Shown here: piece by piece, positions 27,831 to 36,775 of the stretch
Position numbering within the stretch: the stretch's first letter is position 1
Layout: every line of letters starts with the position of its first letter
DNA from: Nocardioides luteus
GTDB lineage: Bacteria; Actinomycetota; Actinomycetes; Propionibacteriales; Nocardioidaceae
Assembly: GCF_014648595.1 (NCBI RefSeq)
Contig: NZ_BMRK01000012.1
Span: 34,261 to 98,260, forward strand
Reading direction: 5' to 3'
DNA length: 64,000 nt
Notes under the pieces: model-generated
Databases searched by the model: none
What the model was told of the DNA's origin: nothing
What the model saw: the letters and a program-made list of their open reading frames with translations, nothing else
Program-made: the position numbers and the translations under genes

Positions 27831-28559
27831 TCAGCCCTTGGTCAGGACCGAGGTGCGCTCCGGGTAGGGCAGCGTCGGGGTGAGGCCGGCGTGGATGGTC
27901 TCCTTCAGCCCGGAGGCGGCGATCGCCTCGACGTAGCGCTTACGACGGCTGTTGTCGAAGACGATGATCCCGCCCGGAGCGAGCCGGTCCTTGGCCTTCT
28001 CCAGGCACGCCTCACGCGCACGCCCGTCGATCACCACGAGATCGAACTCGCCGTCGATGTCGTCGATCGAGTTCACGTACGCCGCGAAGTCGAGCCCCGC
28101 GTGGCCCTCCTTCTGGGAGCCGATGACGGGTGCGTCGCTCGAGGTCGGCGCGATCACCCGCAGCGAGATCTTCTCCTCACCGGCGAGCTCGGTCTGCATC
28201 ATCTCCCCGAAACCCGTGTGGTGCTCGACGGAGTGGATCTCGTCAGCACGGCGCGAGAGCCAGACGGTGGAGGCGCCCGAGCCGTACTCGTAGACCCGGA
28301 TGGGGTGCTCGCGCTCGGCCAGCCAGGCGTCGACGGCGGCGATCGCGTCGTAGGTCCACCACGGCACGTCCAGCTTCGCCATCGCCAGGGAGTCGTAGAC
28401 CTTGGTGAGCGAGTGGGTCCAGTGGCGCCAGCGCTGCTCGACCGGCGGGGCGACCTCCTTGGCCAACCCGGTCCGGGTCAGGCCCCGGCCGACGGCCTTG
28501 AGCGAGGCGGCGTAGGACTGCTTGGCCAACGAGAGCGGGGAACGGCCTGAGGTGGACAT
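27831..28559 (-). CDS. SAM-binding methyltransferase-like protein
   Basis: A 242-residue protein. The Rossmann motif I reads RVYEYGSGASTVWLSRRA at about residue 88, followed by IHSVEHHTGF, an FDLVVIDGRAREACLEKA motif IV and GGIIVFDNSRRKRYVEAI. This pattern is seen in FkbM- or CmcI-like methyltransferases of polysaccharide clusters. ATG start with GGAG five bases before. First gene of a leftward run with the two GT-C-like paralogs, so the substrate is probably a surface glycan. Confidence 0.8.
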   Translation of the reverse strand: MSTSGRSPLSLAKQSYAASLKAVGRGLTRTGLAKEVAPPVEQRWRHWTHSLTKVYDSLAMAKLDVPWWTYDAIAAVDAWLAEREHPIRVYEYGSGASTVWLSRRADEIHSVEHHTGFGEMMQTELAGEEKISLRVIAPTSSDAPVIGSQKEGHAGLDFAAYVNSIDDIDGEFDLVVIDGRAREACLEKAKDRLAPGGIIVFDNSRRKRYVEAIAASGLKETIHAGLTPTLPYPERTSVLTKG

Positions 28560-28616
28560 TGGTCTCCAGGGAGGTGTGTCGGGGGCACGTGGAACGATAC
28601 CGGCGAACAGTGCTCG

Positions 28617-29108
28617 TTACTCGGAACGTTCTGCCAAACGCTTGGTGAGTCGGGCAAGAACATCCGGCGGCAGGAAAGCCGACACATCCCCACCGAAATG
28701 GGCCATCTCCTTGATCAGCGAGGACGAGACCGCCGCCCACCGCGGGTCGTTGAGCAGGAAGACGGTCTCGACGCCGGTCATGTGGGCGTTCATCTGCGCC
28801 ATCGGCGCCTCGTACTCCAGGTCGGGAGCACCGCGGAGGCCCTTCACGATCGCCTGGGCCTCGATCTCGGCGCAGAAGTCGGTGACCAGGCCGGTGAAGC
28901 CCTGGACGCGTACGTTGCCCAGCGGGGCGGTGATCCCTGTCAGCATCTCCATCCGCTCCTCGGCGGTGAAGAGCCGCTTCGACTTCGATGGGTTGACGCC
29001 GACGGCGACGACGACCTCGTCGAACATCGCCGAGGCACGGGTGAAGATGTCGAGGTGGCCGTAGGTGGGCGGGTCGAACGACCCGGGGCACACCGCGCGA
29101 CGCGTCAT
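28617..29108 (-). CDS. coaD: Phosphopantetheine adenylyltransferase
   Basis: Joins 4'-phosphopantetheine and ATP to give dephospho-CoA, the fourth step of coenzyme A synthesis. At 163 residues it has the normal length. The nucleotidyltransferase motif is PGSFDPPTYGHLDI near residue 9, and VKGLRG and the C-terminal WAAVSSSLIKEMA (ISSSLVKE motif) are present. ATG start with AAGGAGAACAGCTG. Lies 35 bp after rsmD, the conserved arrangement. Confidence 0.97.
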   Translation of the reverse strand: MTRRAVCPGSFDPPTYGHLDIFTRASAMFDEVVVAVGVNPSKSKRLFTAEERMEMLTGITAPLGNVRVQGFTGLVTDFCAEIEAQAIVKGLRGAPDLEYEAPMAQMNAHMTGVETVFLLNDPRWAAVSSSLIKEMAHFGGDVSAFLPPDVLARLTKRLAERSE

Positions 29109-29143
29109 CAGCTGTTCTCCTTCAGATGGTTCGGTGCCTGCTC

Positions 29144-29707
29144 TCAGTCCGGCGCGTGGCCGTACCAGAGCGTGGTCTCGCCGTACTTCTTCGACTTCTG
29201 GTCGGTGAAGCCCTCGGGCCAGACGGGCTCGGGGCTGCGCGCGGACCGCTCCACGACGACCAGCGCGCCCGGCACCAGCCAGCCGTGCTTGACCAGCAGC
29301 GCGATGTCCTCGGAGACCGCGTCGTCCGAGAGCGGGTAGGGCGGGTCGAGGAAGACCATGTCGTAGGGCGCCGCGGGCGCGGTCACCAGGGTGCTCGCCA
29401 CGCTCGCCGCGATCACGTCGGCCCGTGGGAAGCCGAGCTCTTTCGCGTTGGAGCGGATCACCCCGGCCGTACGCCGGTCCGACTCGACCAGGGTCACGAC
29501 CCCGGCGCCGCGCGACCATGCCTCCAGGCCGACCGCGCCGGTGCCGGCGTAGAGATCGAGGAAGCGCAGACCAGACAGGGAGCCGTAGGACGACTCGATC
29601 GCAGAGAAGAGCGCTTCGCGGACCCGGTCGGTGGTGGGACGCGTCCGCACGCCCTTGGGAGCGAGTAGACGCCGCCCTCCTGCGACGCCTCCGATGATCC
29701 GAGTCAT
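29144..29707 (-). CDS. rsmD: 16S rRNA (guanine(966)-N2)-methyltransferase RsmD
   Basis: Methylates G966 of 16S rRNA in the 30S head. The 187 residues begin MTRIIGGVAGGRRLLAPKG; TRPTTDRVREALFS is typical, motif I is LDLYAGTGAVGLEAWSRGA, and the catalytic (D/N)PPY motif reads FLDPPYPLS. Placed 9 bp after recG and directly before coaD, as in most actinobacteria. Confidence 0.96.
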   Translation of the reverse strand: MTRIIGGVAGGRRLLAPKGVRTRPTTDRVREALFSAIESSYGSLSGLRFLDLYAGTGAVGLEAWSRGAGVVTLVESDRRTAGVIRSNAKELGFPRADVIAASVASTLVTAPAAPYDMVFLDPPYPLSDDAVSEDIALLVKHGWLVPGALVVVERSARSPEPVWPEGFTDQKSKKYGETTLWYGHAPD

Positions 29708-29716
29708 TCGAGTACC

Positions 29717-31981
29717 TTAGGACTTCTCCAGATATTCCGCCGAGGCGGACTCCTCGATCGCGGCGACGCGCTCGGCGAGGAGCGGTGCGGCGGCGAGCTC
29801 GGGGTCGGCCTCGAGCAGCTTCTCGGCCGCCTCGCGCGCCTCCAGGATGGTCTCCTCGTCGCGCAGCACGCGCAGGCTCTCCAGGCTCGAGCGACGCCCC
29901 GACTGGGAGGCGCCGAGCACGTCGCCCTCGCGGCGCTGGTCGAGATCGACGCGGGAGAGCGCGAACCCGTCGGTGGTCTCGGCGACCGCGTCGAGGCGGG
30001 TCCTGGCCGGGGTGCCGGCCTCGGCGTGGGAGACCAGCAGGCACAGCCCGTGGAGCCCGCCACGACCGACCCGGCCGCGCAGCTGGTGGAGCTGGGAGAC
30101 GCCGAAGCGGTCGGCGTCGAGGATGACCATCGTGGTGGCGTTGGGTACGTCGACGCCGACCTCGATCACGGTGGTGGCGACCAGCACGTCGATGTCGCCG
30201 GCGGCGAAGGCGCTCATGGTGCGCTCCTTCTCCTCGGCCGGCAGCTTGCCGTGGAGCTTGGCGACGCGCAGGCCCTGCAGCGGTCCGCCGGTCAGCTCCT
30301 CGGTGACCTCGTCGACGGCGGAGAGCTGGGCCGGGCTCGCCTTCACCTCGTTGCCGTCGGCGTCGAAGTCGCGCTGGTCGCTCTCCCCCTGCTCGGGCTC
30401 GTCGCCGCTGATCCGCGGGGCGACGACGTAGACCTGGTGGCCCTTCTCCACCTCTTCCCGGACGCGCTCCCACACCCGGGTGATCCAGCCGGGATGGTCG
30501 ACGAGCGCGACCAGGTTGGTCTGGATCTCGGCGCGGCCGGCCGGGAGCTCGGTCAGGGTGGAGACCTCGAGATCACCGAAGACCGTCATCGCCACCGTGC
30601 GCGGGATCGGCGTCGCGGTCATCACCAGCAGGTGGGGCGGGGTGCCGGCCTTGTCGGTCAGGGCGGCGCGCTGCTCGACGCCGAAGCGGTGCTGCTCGTC
30701 GACGACGACCAGGCCGAGGTCGTCGAACATCACCTGGTCCTGCAGAAGCGCATGGGTGCCGACCACGATCCCGGCCTCACCGGTCGCGATGCGGCTCAGC
30801 GGGCCCTTGCGCTGGGTCTTCGTCATCGAGCCGGTGAGCAGCTCGACGTGGGTCTGCTCCTGGTCGCCGGCGAAGAGCCCGCCGGCCAGCCCGCTGGCGG
30901 CCAGGTCGCCGAGCATCGCCGTGATCGAGCGGTAGTGCTGCTGGGCGAGCACCTCGGTCGGCGCCAGCAGCGCCGCCTGCCCGCCGGAGTCGACGACCCG
31001 CAGCATCGCGCGCAGCGCGACCAGCGTCTTTCCGGAGCCGACCTCGCCCTGGAGGAGTCGGTTCATCGGGTGCGGCTGGGCCAGCGCGGTCTCGAGCTCC
31101 TCGCCGATCTCGGCCTGCCCCTTGGTCAGCGTGAACGGCAGCCGCTCGTCGAAGGCCTCCAGCAGGTGGTGGACACCGCCGGTGCGGGCGGTGGTGCCCA
31201 TCTTCTCGAGCGCCCGCCGCCGCCGGGCGAGCACGAGCTGCAGCCCGAGCGCCTCCTCGAAGCGGAACCGGTGCCGGGCGCGTTCGACGTCCTTCCACTC
31301 ATGGGGCGCGTGAATCAGGTCCAGGGCGTCGCGCAGCCCCGGCACGTCGTACGCCGTGCGGAGCTGCTCGGGGATCACGTCGGCGACGTCCTCGACGACC
31401 TGCCGGGCGAAACGCACCGCACGCATCACGTCCCAGTGCTGGAGCCCGGCGGTGAGCGGGTAGATCGGGAAGAGCTCGGTCAGCTCCTCGACGGCCATCT
31501 GGGTGTCGGCCGCCTCGGCGGCGTTCTCGGAGTCGGACGGGTCGCCGAAGACCACCATCTGCGGGTTGGCCAGCTGCCACTCGCCACGGAAGGAGCCGGC
31601 CTTGCCGACGAAGACGCCGCGGGTGCCCGGCGCGAGCACGCCACGGCGCCACTCGGCGATCCGCTGGGACTTGGAGAAGAAGGTGAGCTGCAGGTCGGCG
31701 TCGCCGGCCCTGAGCTGGGTCTCGACCCGGAAGGCGGGGCGGCCGGTGCGACGATCGGTGTGCTGGCGCACCACGCTGCGTACGACCTCGCCGAGCACGG
31801 TGAGCATCTCGCCCTCATGGAGCTGCGGGGTCTGGCTGAGGTCGGCGGTGCGCAGGTAGCGGCGCGGGAAGTGGTGGAGCAGGTCGCCGACGGTGCGCAG
31901 TCCGAGGCCCTTGGTGAACTTCGTGGCGTGCTTGCTGTTGCCCAGCACCGCCTCGATCGGTGACTCGAGGGTGATCGCCAC
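29717..31981 (-). CDS. recG: ATP-dependent DNA helicase RecG
   Basis: Remodels stalled replication forks and branch-migrates Holliday junctions. At 754 residues it has an N-terminal wedge/OB domain (residues about 1-220), Walker A GEVGSGKTLVA near residue 306, Walker B DEQH in VVVDEQHRFGV near residue 425, MTATPIPRT, and the C-terminal helicase half with VATTVIEVGVDVPNATTMVI and QLRGRVGRGGLHG. An acidic loop (EPEQGESDQRDFDADG) between motifs is longer than in many homologs. The stop is 9 bp from rsmD and the start 11 bp from the DAK gene, so one operon is likely. Confidence 0.96.
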   Translation of the reverse strand: MAITLESPIEAVLGNSKHATKFTKGLGLRTVGDLLHHFPRRYLRTADLSQTPQLHEGEMLTVLGEVVRSVVRQHTDRRTGRPAFRVETQLRAGDADLQLTFFSKSQRIAEWRRGVLAPGTRGVFVGKAGSFRGEWQLANPQMVVFGDPSDSENAAEAADTQMAVEELTELFPIYPLTAGLQHWDVMRAVRFARQVVEDVADVIPEQLRTAYDVPGLRDALDLIHAPHEWKDVERARHRFRFEEALGLQLVLARRRRALEKMGTTARTGGVHHLLEAFDERLPFTLTKGQAEIGEELETALAQPHPMNRLLQGEVGSGKTLVALRAMLRVVDSGGQAALLAPTEVLAQQHYRSITAMLGDLAASGLAGGLFAGDQEQTHVELLTGSMTKTQRKGPLSRIATGEAGIVVGTHALLQDQVMFDDLGLVVVDEQHRFGVEQRAALTDKAGTPPHLLVMTATPIPRTVAMTVFGDLEVSTLTELPAGRAEIQTNLVALVDHPGWITRVWERVREEVEKGHQVYVVAPRISGDEPEQGESDQRDFDADGNEVKASPAQLSAVDEVTEELTGGPLQGLRVAKLHGKLPAEEKERTMSAFAAGDIDVLVATTVIEVGVDVPNATTMVILDADRFGVSQLHQLRGRVGRGGLHGLCLLVSHAEAGTPARTRLDAVAETTDGFALSRVDLDQRREGDVLGASQSGRRSSLESLRVLRDEETILEAREAAEKLLEADPELAAAPLLAERVAAIEESASAEYLEKS

Positions 31982-31992
31982 GGTCTGCTCCT

Positions 31993-33639
31993 CTACTCGA
32001 CCGACATCAGGAGGGGGTAACGCTCCTGGCCTCCGTCGTACACCATCACATCAACGGCCGGGTGGTTGGCGGCCAGCCACGCCGCGACCGCCTGGGCGAG
32101 CTCGCCGGTGGGGTCCTCGAGACCGGAGACCAGCGTGACCAGCTCGCCACCGCCGCCGATGAGGCGGGCGAGGACGTAGGTCGCGCACGTCTCCAGGTCG
32201 GGGCCGACCTTGACGAAGTCTCCGTCGAGCACCCCGAGCGCGTCGCCCGGCATGCACGGCCCCGCCATGGTAATCGCTCGGGTGTTCGAGATGGTGACCG
32301 CGCCGTGCCGCGCGTGTCGCGCGGTGGCGGTCATCTCCAGGACGTCCTTGTCGAACTTCCGGCCCGGCTCGTGCACCGCGATCGCGGCCAGCCCCTGGAC
32401 CTGGCTGCGGGTCGGGATCACCGCGACGTTGATGTCGAGGTCGTCCTCGGCGGTGCGGGCGGCGGCCTCGGCCGACTGGCGCGTCGGGGCGTCGTTGGGC
32501 AGCACGATCACCTCGGACGCACCGGAGGCGGTGATCGCCTCGAGGAGCTCGGAGGTCGTCGGCCGCCGGCGGGGCCCACCCTCGATGACGATCGCGCCGG
32601 CGCCACGGAAGAGCTCGGCCAGGCCGGGCCCGGCGGCGAAGGTGATCACCGCGCGGCCGCTGCGGTTGGCATGGCCGTGGGCCTGCCCGGCGATCTGCTC
32701 GGCGAAGTGGGTGACATGGATCCGGTGGGGCCGCCCGGCACTGATGCCGGCCTCGATGGCCGCGCCGACGTCGTCGACATGGACGTGCACGTTCCAGATG
32801 CCCTCGCCGCCGACGACCACCAGCGAGTCGCCCAGCGGCTGGAGCCGCTTGCGGAGGTCGGGAATGGCAGCGTCCTCGGCGTCGAGGAGGTACATCACCT
32901 CGTAGGAGGGACCGCCCGGCTCCAGCGCGTGACCGTCGCCGCCCGCCTCCGCGGCGGCCTGGATCGGGATCGGGATGTGCGGGCTGCCGGCAGCACGAGC
33001 CTGCGGGCTCGGCCGTCGGCCGGTCAGCGCGGTCTCGAAGGCGTCGAGGAGCACGCAGATCCCACGACCACCGGCGTCGACGACTCCGGCGGCGGACAGC
33101 GTGGGCAGCTGCTCCGGCGTACGCGCCAGGGCCTCGCGGGCTGCGGCCGCCGCTTCCGACATCGCATCGCGCGTGCGGGCCTTCTCGTCACCCTCGACGC
33201 AGGTCTCGGCCGCCCCCGCGGCGGCGCTGAGCACGCTGAGCATGGTGCCCTCCTGCGGGTCGCCCACCGCTGCGTACGCGGCGTTGGCGGCCTTGCGCAG
33301 GGCATCGGCGAAGACGGCGGCGGTGCGCTCGTCGTCGGCCGCCTGGACGAGGCGGCGCAGCAGGGCACCGATCATCTCGGCCAGGATCACGCCGGAGTTG
33401 CCGCGGGCGCCGAGCAGCGCCCCACGAGCGAAGGAGCGCAGGCCCTCGCGCCAGTCGGGTCCGGTGTATTCACGGAACCGGTCGCGGGCGGCGGCGATGG
33501 TCAGGTAGAGGTTGGTGCCGGTGTCGCTGTCAGGCACAGGGAAGACGTTGAGCGCGTCGATCTCCTCACGGTGCGACGCGAGCGCGTCGGTCGCCAGGTC
33601 GCCGAACCGGCGGAACAGATCGAGCTTGACCTCGGCCAC
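31993..33639 (-). CDS. DAK2-domain protein (FakA/YloV-like kinase subunit)
   Basis: A 548-residue protein. Residues about 1-200 are a DhaL-like ATP-binding domain with NVFPVPDSDTGTNLY near residue 32 and ARGNSGVILAEM near residue 80. Residues about 240-548 are the C-terminal domain of FakA-type kinases (IWNVHVHVDDVGAAIEAG, VIVLPNDAPTR, VIPTRSQVQGLAAI). FakA phosphorylates fatty acids bound by FakB; whether this protein does so is inferred. GTG start with GGAGGGAGGG upstream. The recG neighbour is the conserved actinobacterial context. Confidence 0.88.
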   Translation of the reverse strand: MAEVKLDLFRRFGDLATDALASHREEIDALNVFPVPDSDTGTNLYLTIAAARDRFREYTGPDWREGLRSFARGALLGARGNSGVILAEMIGALLRRLVQAADDERTAAVFADALRKAANAAYAAVGDPQEGTMLSVLSAAAGAAETCVEGDEKARTRDAMSEAAAAAREALARTPEQLPTLSAAGVVDAGGRGICVLLDAFETALTGRRPSPQARAAGSPHIPIPIQAAAEAGGDGHALEPGGPSYEVMYLLDAEDAAIPDLRKRLQPLGDSLVVVGGEGIWNVHVHVDDVGAAIEAGISAGRPHRIHVTHFAEQIAGQAHGHANRSGRAVITFAAGPGLAELFRGAGAIVIEGGPRRRPTTSELLEAITASGASEVIVLPNDAPTRQSAEAAARTAEDDLDINVAVIPTRSQVQGLAAIAVHEPGRKFDKDVLEMTATARHARHGAVTISNTRAITMAGPCMPGDALGVLDGDFVKVGPDLETCATYVLARLIGGGGELVTLVSGLEDPTGELAQAVAAWLAANHPAVDVMVYDGGQERYPLLMSVE

Positions 33640-33875
33640 GCGGCCCTCCCTCCTCCTCGACACCCACCATGCGCCAGACACCGTGACGGCGCACACACCT
33701 CCCGGTATCGCGGCCCCAAGGTTAGGCGGTGCCTGGGCACGGGGTAAACGAAGGGTGAACTAATGCCGGTACGCAGAAAAGACACGTCCGAGTAACAGGT
33801 TCTGCCGCGTCGTGCCCACCTCGGTGACGATCCATCCCTAGTGTGGAGACCTCCCTACGCCCGAAGGACTCCCGG

Positions 33876-34904
33876 ATGTCGATCCCGACCCCGACCCCGC
33901 GCGCCAGGCGCGTCGCCGAAATCTTCGACTTCTCCGCCGGCCGCGGCCTGGAGATCGGCCCGCTGCACATGCCGCTGGTCCCCCGTGACGCCGCCGACGT
34001 CGCCTATCTCGACCTCTACGACCGCGACCGGCTCTACGAGACGCACCAGATCAACCCGAACATCAGCCGCGACTCCATCCCCGAGATCGACTATCCGATG
34101 TGGGACGGCACCCGGATGCGTACGCTCGAGGAGGCTGCCAAGGAGGGTGCGCCGTTCGACTGGGCACTGGCCAGCCACGTCGTCGAGCACGTACCCGACC
34201 TGGTCGGCTGGCTGGGGCAGGTCGAGTCCGTCATCGCGCCGGACGGTGCGCTGGTCCTGGTCGTGCCCGACCGCCGCTACACCTTCGACGCCCACCGTCC
34301 GCCGACGACGATGGGCCAGATCCTGCAGGCCCACGAGGATCGACACACGGTGCCGTCCGTGCGCGCGGTCTACGACCACCACCGCAGCGCCGTCGTCGCC
34401 GATCCCAAGCGGCTGCACCAGCGCGGGCCCAGCGAGGCCGAGACGTGCGTCCACGACCTCGGCTACACCCGGAGCCAGGTCGAGCGGGCGCGGCAGGGGG
34501 AGTACGTCGACTGCCACGTGTGGACCTACACCGACCGCTCGTTCCCCGAGATCATCGCCGAGCTGCGCCGCCTCGGGCTGACCGGCTGGTCGGTGGAGAC
34601 GCTGCTGCCGGTGCAGGGGAACGACATCGAGTTCTACGTCGTGCTCCGCCGCGGCCTCTCCCACGACCTCCCCGCCACCCCTGCTCTGCCCGACTGGGTC
34701 GAGCAGGGTCTCGAGCTGCGCGAGGAGGTCATCCGGCTCCGCGAGGTCGTCGCCGACCAGCGCTGCCGGCTGGGCTCACAGCGCAAACAGCTGGCCGGGC
34801 AGCGAGCCGCGATGGACGATCTGAGAGGATCGAAGCGGTGGAAGCTCGCCACCGCTCTGGCGGCTCCGCTGGACAGATGGCGGGATCGCCGCGCCGACGG
34901 GTGA
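33876..34904 (+). CDS. Methyltransferase-domain protein with C-terminal coiled coil
   Basis: A 342-residue protein. GRGLEIGPLHMPLVPRDAADVAYLDLYDRD near residue 24 is a SAM-binding motif I, FDWALASHVVEHVPDLVGWL is motif IV, and PDGALVLVVPDRRYTFD follows. Residues about 275-325 are a Leu/Arg/Gln heptad coil ending in GSKRWKLATALAAPL, a tail reminiscent of surface-polysaccharide enzymes. ATG start chosen for AAGGA eight bases upstream; GTG 33843 is an in-frame alternative. It stands alone between the divergent DAK gene and rpmB. Substrate unknown. Confidence 0.75.
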   Translation: MSIPTPTPRARRVAEIFDFSAGRGLEIGPLHMPLVPRDAADVAYLDLYDRDRLYETHQINPNISRDSIPEIDYPMWDGTRMRTLEEAAKEGAPFDWALASHVVEHVPDLVGWLGQVESVIAPDGALVLVVPDRRYTFDAHRPPTTMGQILQAHEDRHTVPSVRAVYDHHRSAVVADPKRLHQRGPSEAETCVHDLGYTRSQVERARQGEYVDCHVWTYTDRSFPEIIAELRRLGLTGWSVETLLPVQGNDIEFYVVLRRGLSHDLPATPALPDWVEQGLELREEVIRLREVVADQRCRLGSQRKQLAGQRAAMDDLRGSKRWKLATALAAPLDRWRDRRADG

Positions 34905-34983
34905 CGATTTCGTCGGTAACAGCCGGACGGGCTACGCTTGTTCGGTTGTCTCGGCAGGGCAGCCGTTCATCGCGCCCGCCAGC

Positions 34984-35018
34984 ATCATCTATTCGACCTC
35001 GATCATCTATTCAACCTC
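34984..35018. repeat. Tandem 17-base repeat in the rpmB leader
   Basis: ATCATCTATTCGACCTC (34984-35000) is repeated as ATCATCTATTCAACCTC (35002-35018), one difference, directly before the AGGAG ribosome site of rpmB. It could be a regulatory leader element or a simple duplication. Confidence 0.6.
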
Positions 35019-35029
35019 AGGAGTTCACG

Positions 35030-35215
35030 GTGGCTGCCGTCTGCGACATCTGCGACAAGAAGCCGGGCTTCGGCAACAACCGGCCGTGGTCCAAGAAGGC
35101 GACCAAGCGCCGCTTCGACCCCAACATCCAGCGCGTCCGCGCCGTCATCAACGGCACCCCGAAGCGCATGAATGTCTGCACGACCTGCATCAAGGCCGGC
35201 AAGGTCGCCCGCTGA
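35030..35215 (+). CDS. rpmB: Ribosomal protein bL28, zinc-ribbon form
   Basis: A 61-residue 50S protein starting MAAVCDICDKKPGFGNN. VCDIC and CTTCIKAG are the two cysteine pairs of the zinc-containing form; RRFDPNIQRVRA is the family core. GTG start with AGGAG seven bases upstream. Its transcript ends at a strong hairpin immediately downstream. Confidence 0.97.
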   Translation: MAAVCDICDKKPGFGNNRPWSKKATKRRFDPNIQRVRAVINGTPKRMNVCTTCIKAGKVAR

Positions 35216-35216
35216 A

Positions 35217-35276
35217 CCAAAGCACGAAGGGCCCCGCGGCAGCGCGAAAGCGCTGAGCGGGGCCCTTCTGCTTTGG
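35217..35276 (+). terminator. Terminator of rpmB
   Basis: A long nested hairpin begins two bases after the rpmB stop: outer stem CCAAAGCA/TGCTTTGG, middle stem AGGGCCCCGC/GCGGGGCCCT, inner AGCGC-GAAA-GCGCT. No U-tract, as usual for such GC-rich stems. Confidence 0.8.
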
Positions 35277-35285
35277 CCCGGTGGA

Positions 35286-35342
35286 GCCGACTCGGCGCAA
35301 ACGGACCGGAACGAAGTGAGGACCGGATTGCGCCGCGTCGGC
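35286..35342 (-). terminator. Hairpin shared by the convergent rpmB and thiL ends
   Basis: An imperfect inverted repeat (GCCGAC-CGGCGCAA-CCGG against CCGG-TTGCGCCG-GTCGGC) with the 12-base centre AACGAAGTGAGG lies 52 bp past the thiL stop. It looks like a REP-type intergenic palindrome able to act as thiL terminator. Confidence 0.5.
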
Positions 35343-35393
35343 GTAAGCCCGACGCAAGCCGGACCGAGCAAGCAGACCCGGACACGGCAGATC

Positions 35394-36362
35394 TCAGAAG
35401 TGCGTCCACCCCGCCGGTCCCTCATAGATCTCCCCGTCGACCGTGACCGGCACGTCACCGGGCTCCCCGATGGTCCCGATCACCGTCCACCCCTCCGGCA
35501 GCTCCACATCCGGCGGGAACGCCGCGAGCAGGGAGTGATCCTCTCCCCCACCGAGCACGAAGGCGAGCGCATCAGCCCCGGTCGCCGAGGCGACCGCGTT
35601 GAGCTCGTCGGGGACGGTCAACGCCGAGGTGTGCACGTCGATGGAGACCTCGGATGCCTCGGCGATGTGCCGGGCCTCGGCGAGCAGCCCGTCGGAGACG
35701 TCGATGAGCGCGGACGCACCGGCGGCCGCGGCGGCGGGGCCTGCTGCGTACGGGGGCTGGGGCCGACGGTAGGCGTCGACCAGCACCCGCGGTGACCGGA
35801 ACCCACGCTTGAGGATCGCCAGGCCCGCGGCAGCCCATCCCTGGCGCCCGCAGAGGGCGAGTACGTCGCCGGGCTCCGCCCCAGAGCGCAGCACCGGCGC
35901 CTGGGCGACCGCGCCGATGGCGGTCACCGAGATGACGATCTGGTCGGCGCCGGTGACGTCACCGCCCACGACCGAGGCACCCACGAGCGCACACTCCGCC
36001 GCGAACCCCTCCGCGAAATCGACCGCCCACTCGGCCGGCAGGTCCGAGGGCACCGCGATCCCGAGCGTCATCGAGTGCGCGACGCCACCCATCGCGGCGA
36101 TGTCGGCGAGGTTCTGCCCGGCCGCCCGGTGGCCGATGTGGGAGGCCTCGGCCCAGTCGCGGCGGAAGTGCCGCCCTTCGACGAGCAGGTCGGTCGAGAC
36201 CACCACATGTCCCTGCTTGACCCGCAGCAGCGCGGCGTCGTCACCAGGCCCGACCAGCACCTGCTCCCCCTGAGCGAAGTGCTTGGTCATCTCGGTGATC
36301 AGCCCGAACTCGCCCACGTCGGCGAGTGTCGTGTCCCTCGGAAAAGCCATGACACCATCCAA
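35394..36362 (-). CDS. thiL: Thiamine-monophosphate kinase
   Basis: Phosphorylates thiamine monophosphate to the active pyrophosphate. The 322 residues show the N-terminal VGPGDDAALL, VVVSTDLLVEGRHF, the Gly-rich ASVVGGDVT, LCGRQGWAAAGLAIL and SALIDVSDGLLAEARHI, all of the PurM-like ThiL fold. The start at ATG 36362 has AGGAGG five bases before it; ATG 36350 inside is weaker. Divergent from the Lrp-domain gene. Confidence 0.94.
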   Translation of the reverse strand: MDGVMAFPRDTTLADVGEFGLITEMTKHFAQGEQVLVGPGDDAALLRVKQGHVVVSTDLLVEGRHFRRDWAEASHIGHRAAGQNLADIAAMGGVAHSMTLGIAVPSDLPAEWAVDFAEGFAAECALVGASVVGGDVTGADQIVISVTAIGAVAQAPVLRSGAEPGDVLALCGRQGWAAAGLAILKRGFRSPRVLVDAYRRPQPPYAAGPAAAAAGASALIDVSDGLLAEARHIAEASEVSIDVHTSALTVPDELNAVASATGADALAFVLGGGEDHSLLAAFPPDVELPEGWTVIGTIGEPGDVPVTVDGEIYEGPAGWTHF

Positions 36363-36528
36363 CCCTCCTCACGATGCGCCGAGATACCGGGACACGCATG
36401 ACGCCGTCTCTGCTCGCGTCGCGCCGGTCGTCTTATCCGCAGGGTCGGTGTAGGTCGAGCGATAGATAACGCGATAGGTTACTGGCCTGACGTTGTGCCA
36501 GGAAGGCACGGAGAACAGGAGCAGCACC

Positions 36529-36765
36529 ATGGTCGTACAGGCTTACATCCTCATCCAGACCGACGTCGGCAAGGCCGCTGAGGTCGCCACCGAGATCGGC
36601 AAGATCCAGGGCGTGACCCTGGCTGAGGACGTCACCGGTCCGTACGACGTGATCGTGCGCGCGGAGGCCCGCAACGTCGACGAGCTCGGCAAGCTGGTCG
36701 TGGCCCGGGTCCAGAACCTCGAGGGCATCACCCGCACGCTCACCTGCCCGGTCGTGCACATCTGA
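36529..36765 (+). CDS. Stand-alone Lrp/AsnC ligand-binding (RAM) domain
   Basis: A 78-residue protein, MVVQAYILIQTDVGKAAEV, with the beta-alpha-beta RAM fold of Lrp/AsnC regulators (VTGPYDVIVRAEARNVDELGKLVV) but no helix-turn-helix. Stand-alone RAM proteins may sense amino acids and oligomerise with full-length regulators. ATG start with AGGAG seven bases upstream. The position between thiL and ddl is conserved in related actinobacteria. It ends at a hairpin 10 bp downstream. Confidence 0.9.
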   Translation: MVVQAYILIQTDVGKAAEVATEIGKIQGVTLAEDVTGPYDVIVRAEARNVDELGKLVVARVQNLEGITRTLTCPVVHI

Positions 36766-36775
36766 GTTCCGAGCC

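Noticed and set aside
13316-28559. Prophage or integrative element
   Set aside because: No integrase, transposase, attachment repeat or tRNA is seen; codon use and GC resemble the flanks.
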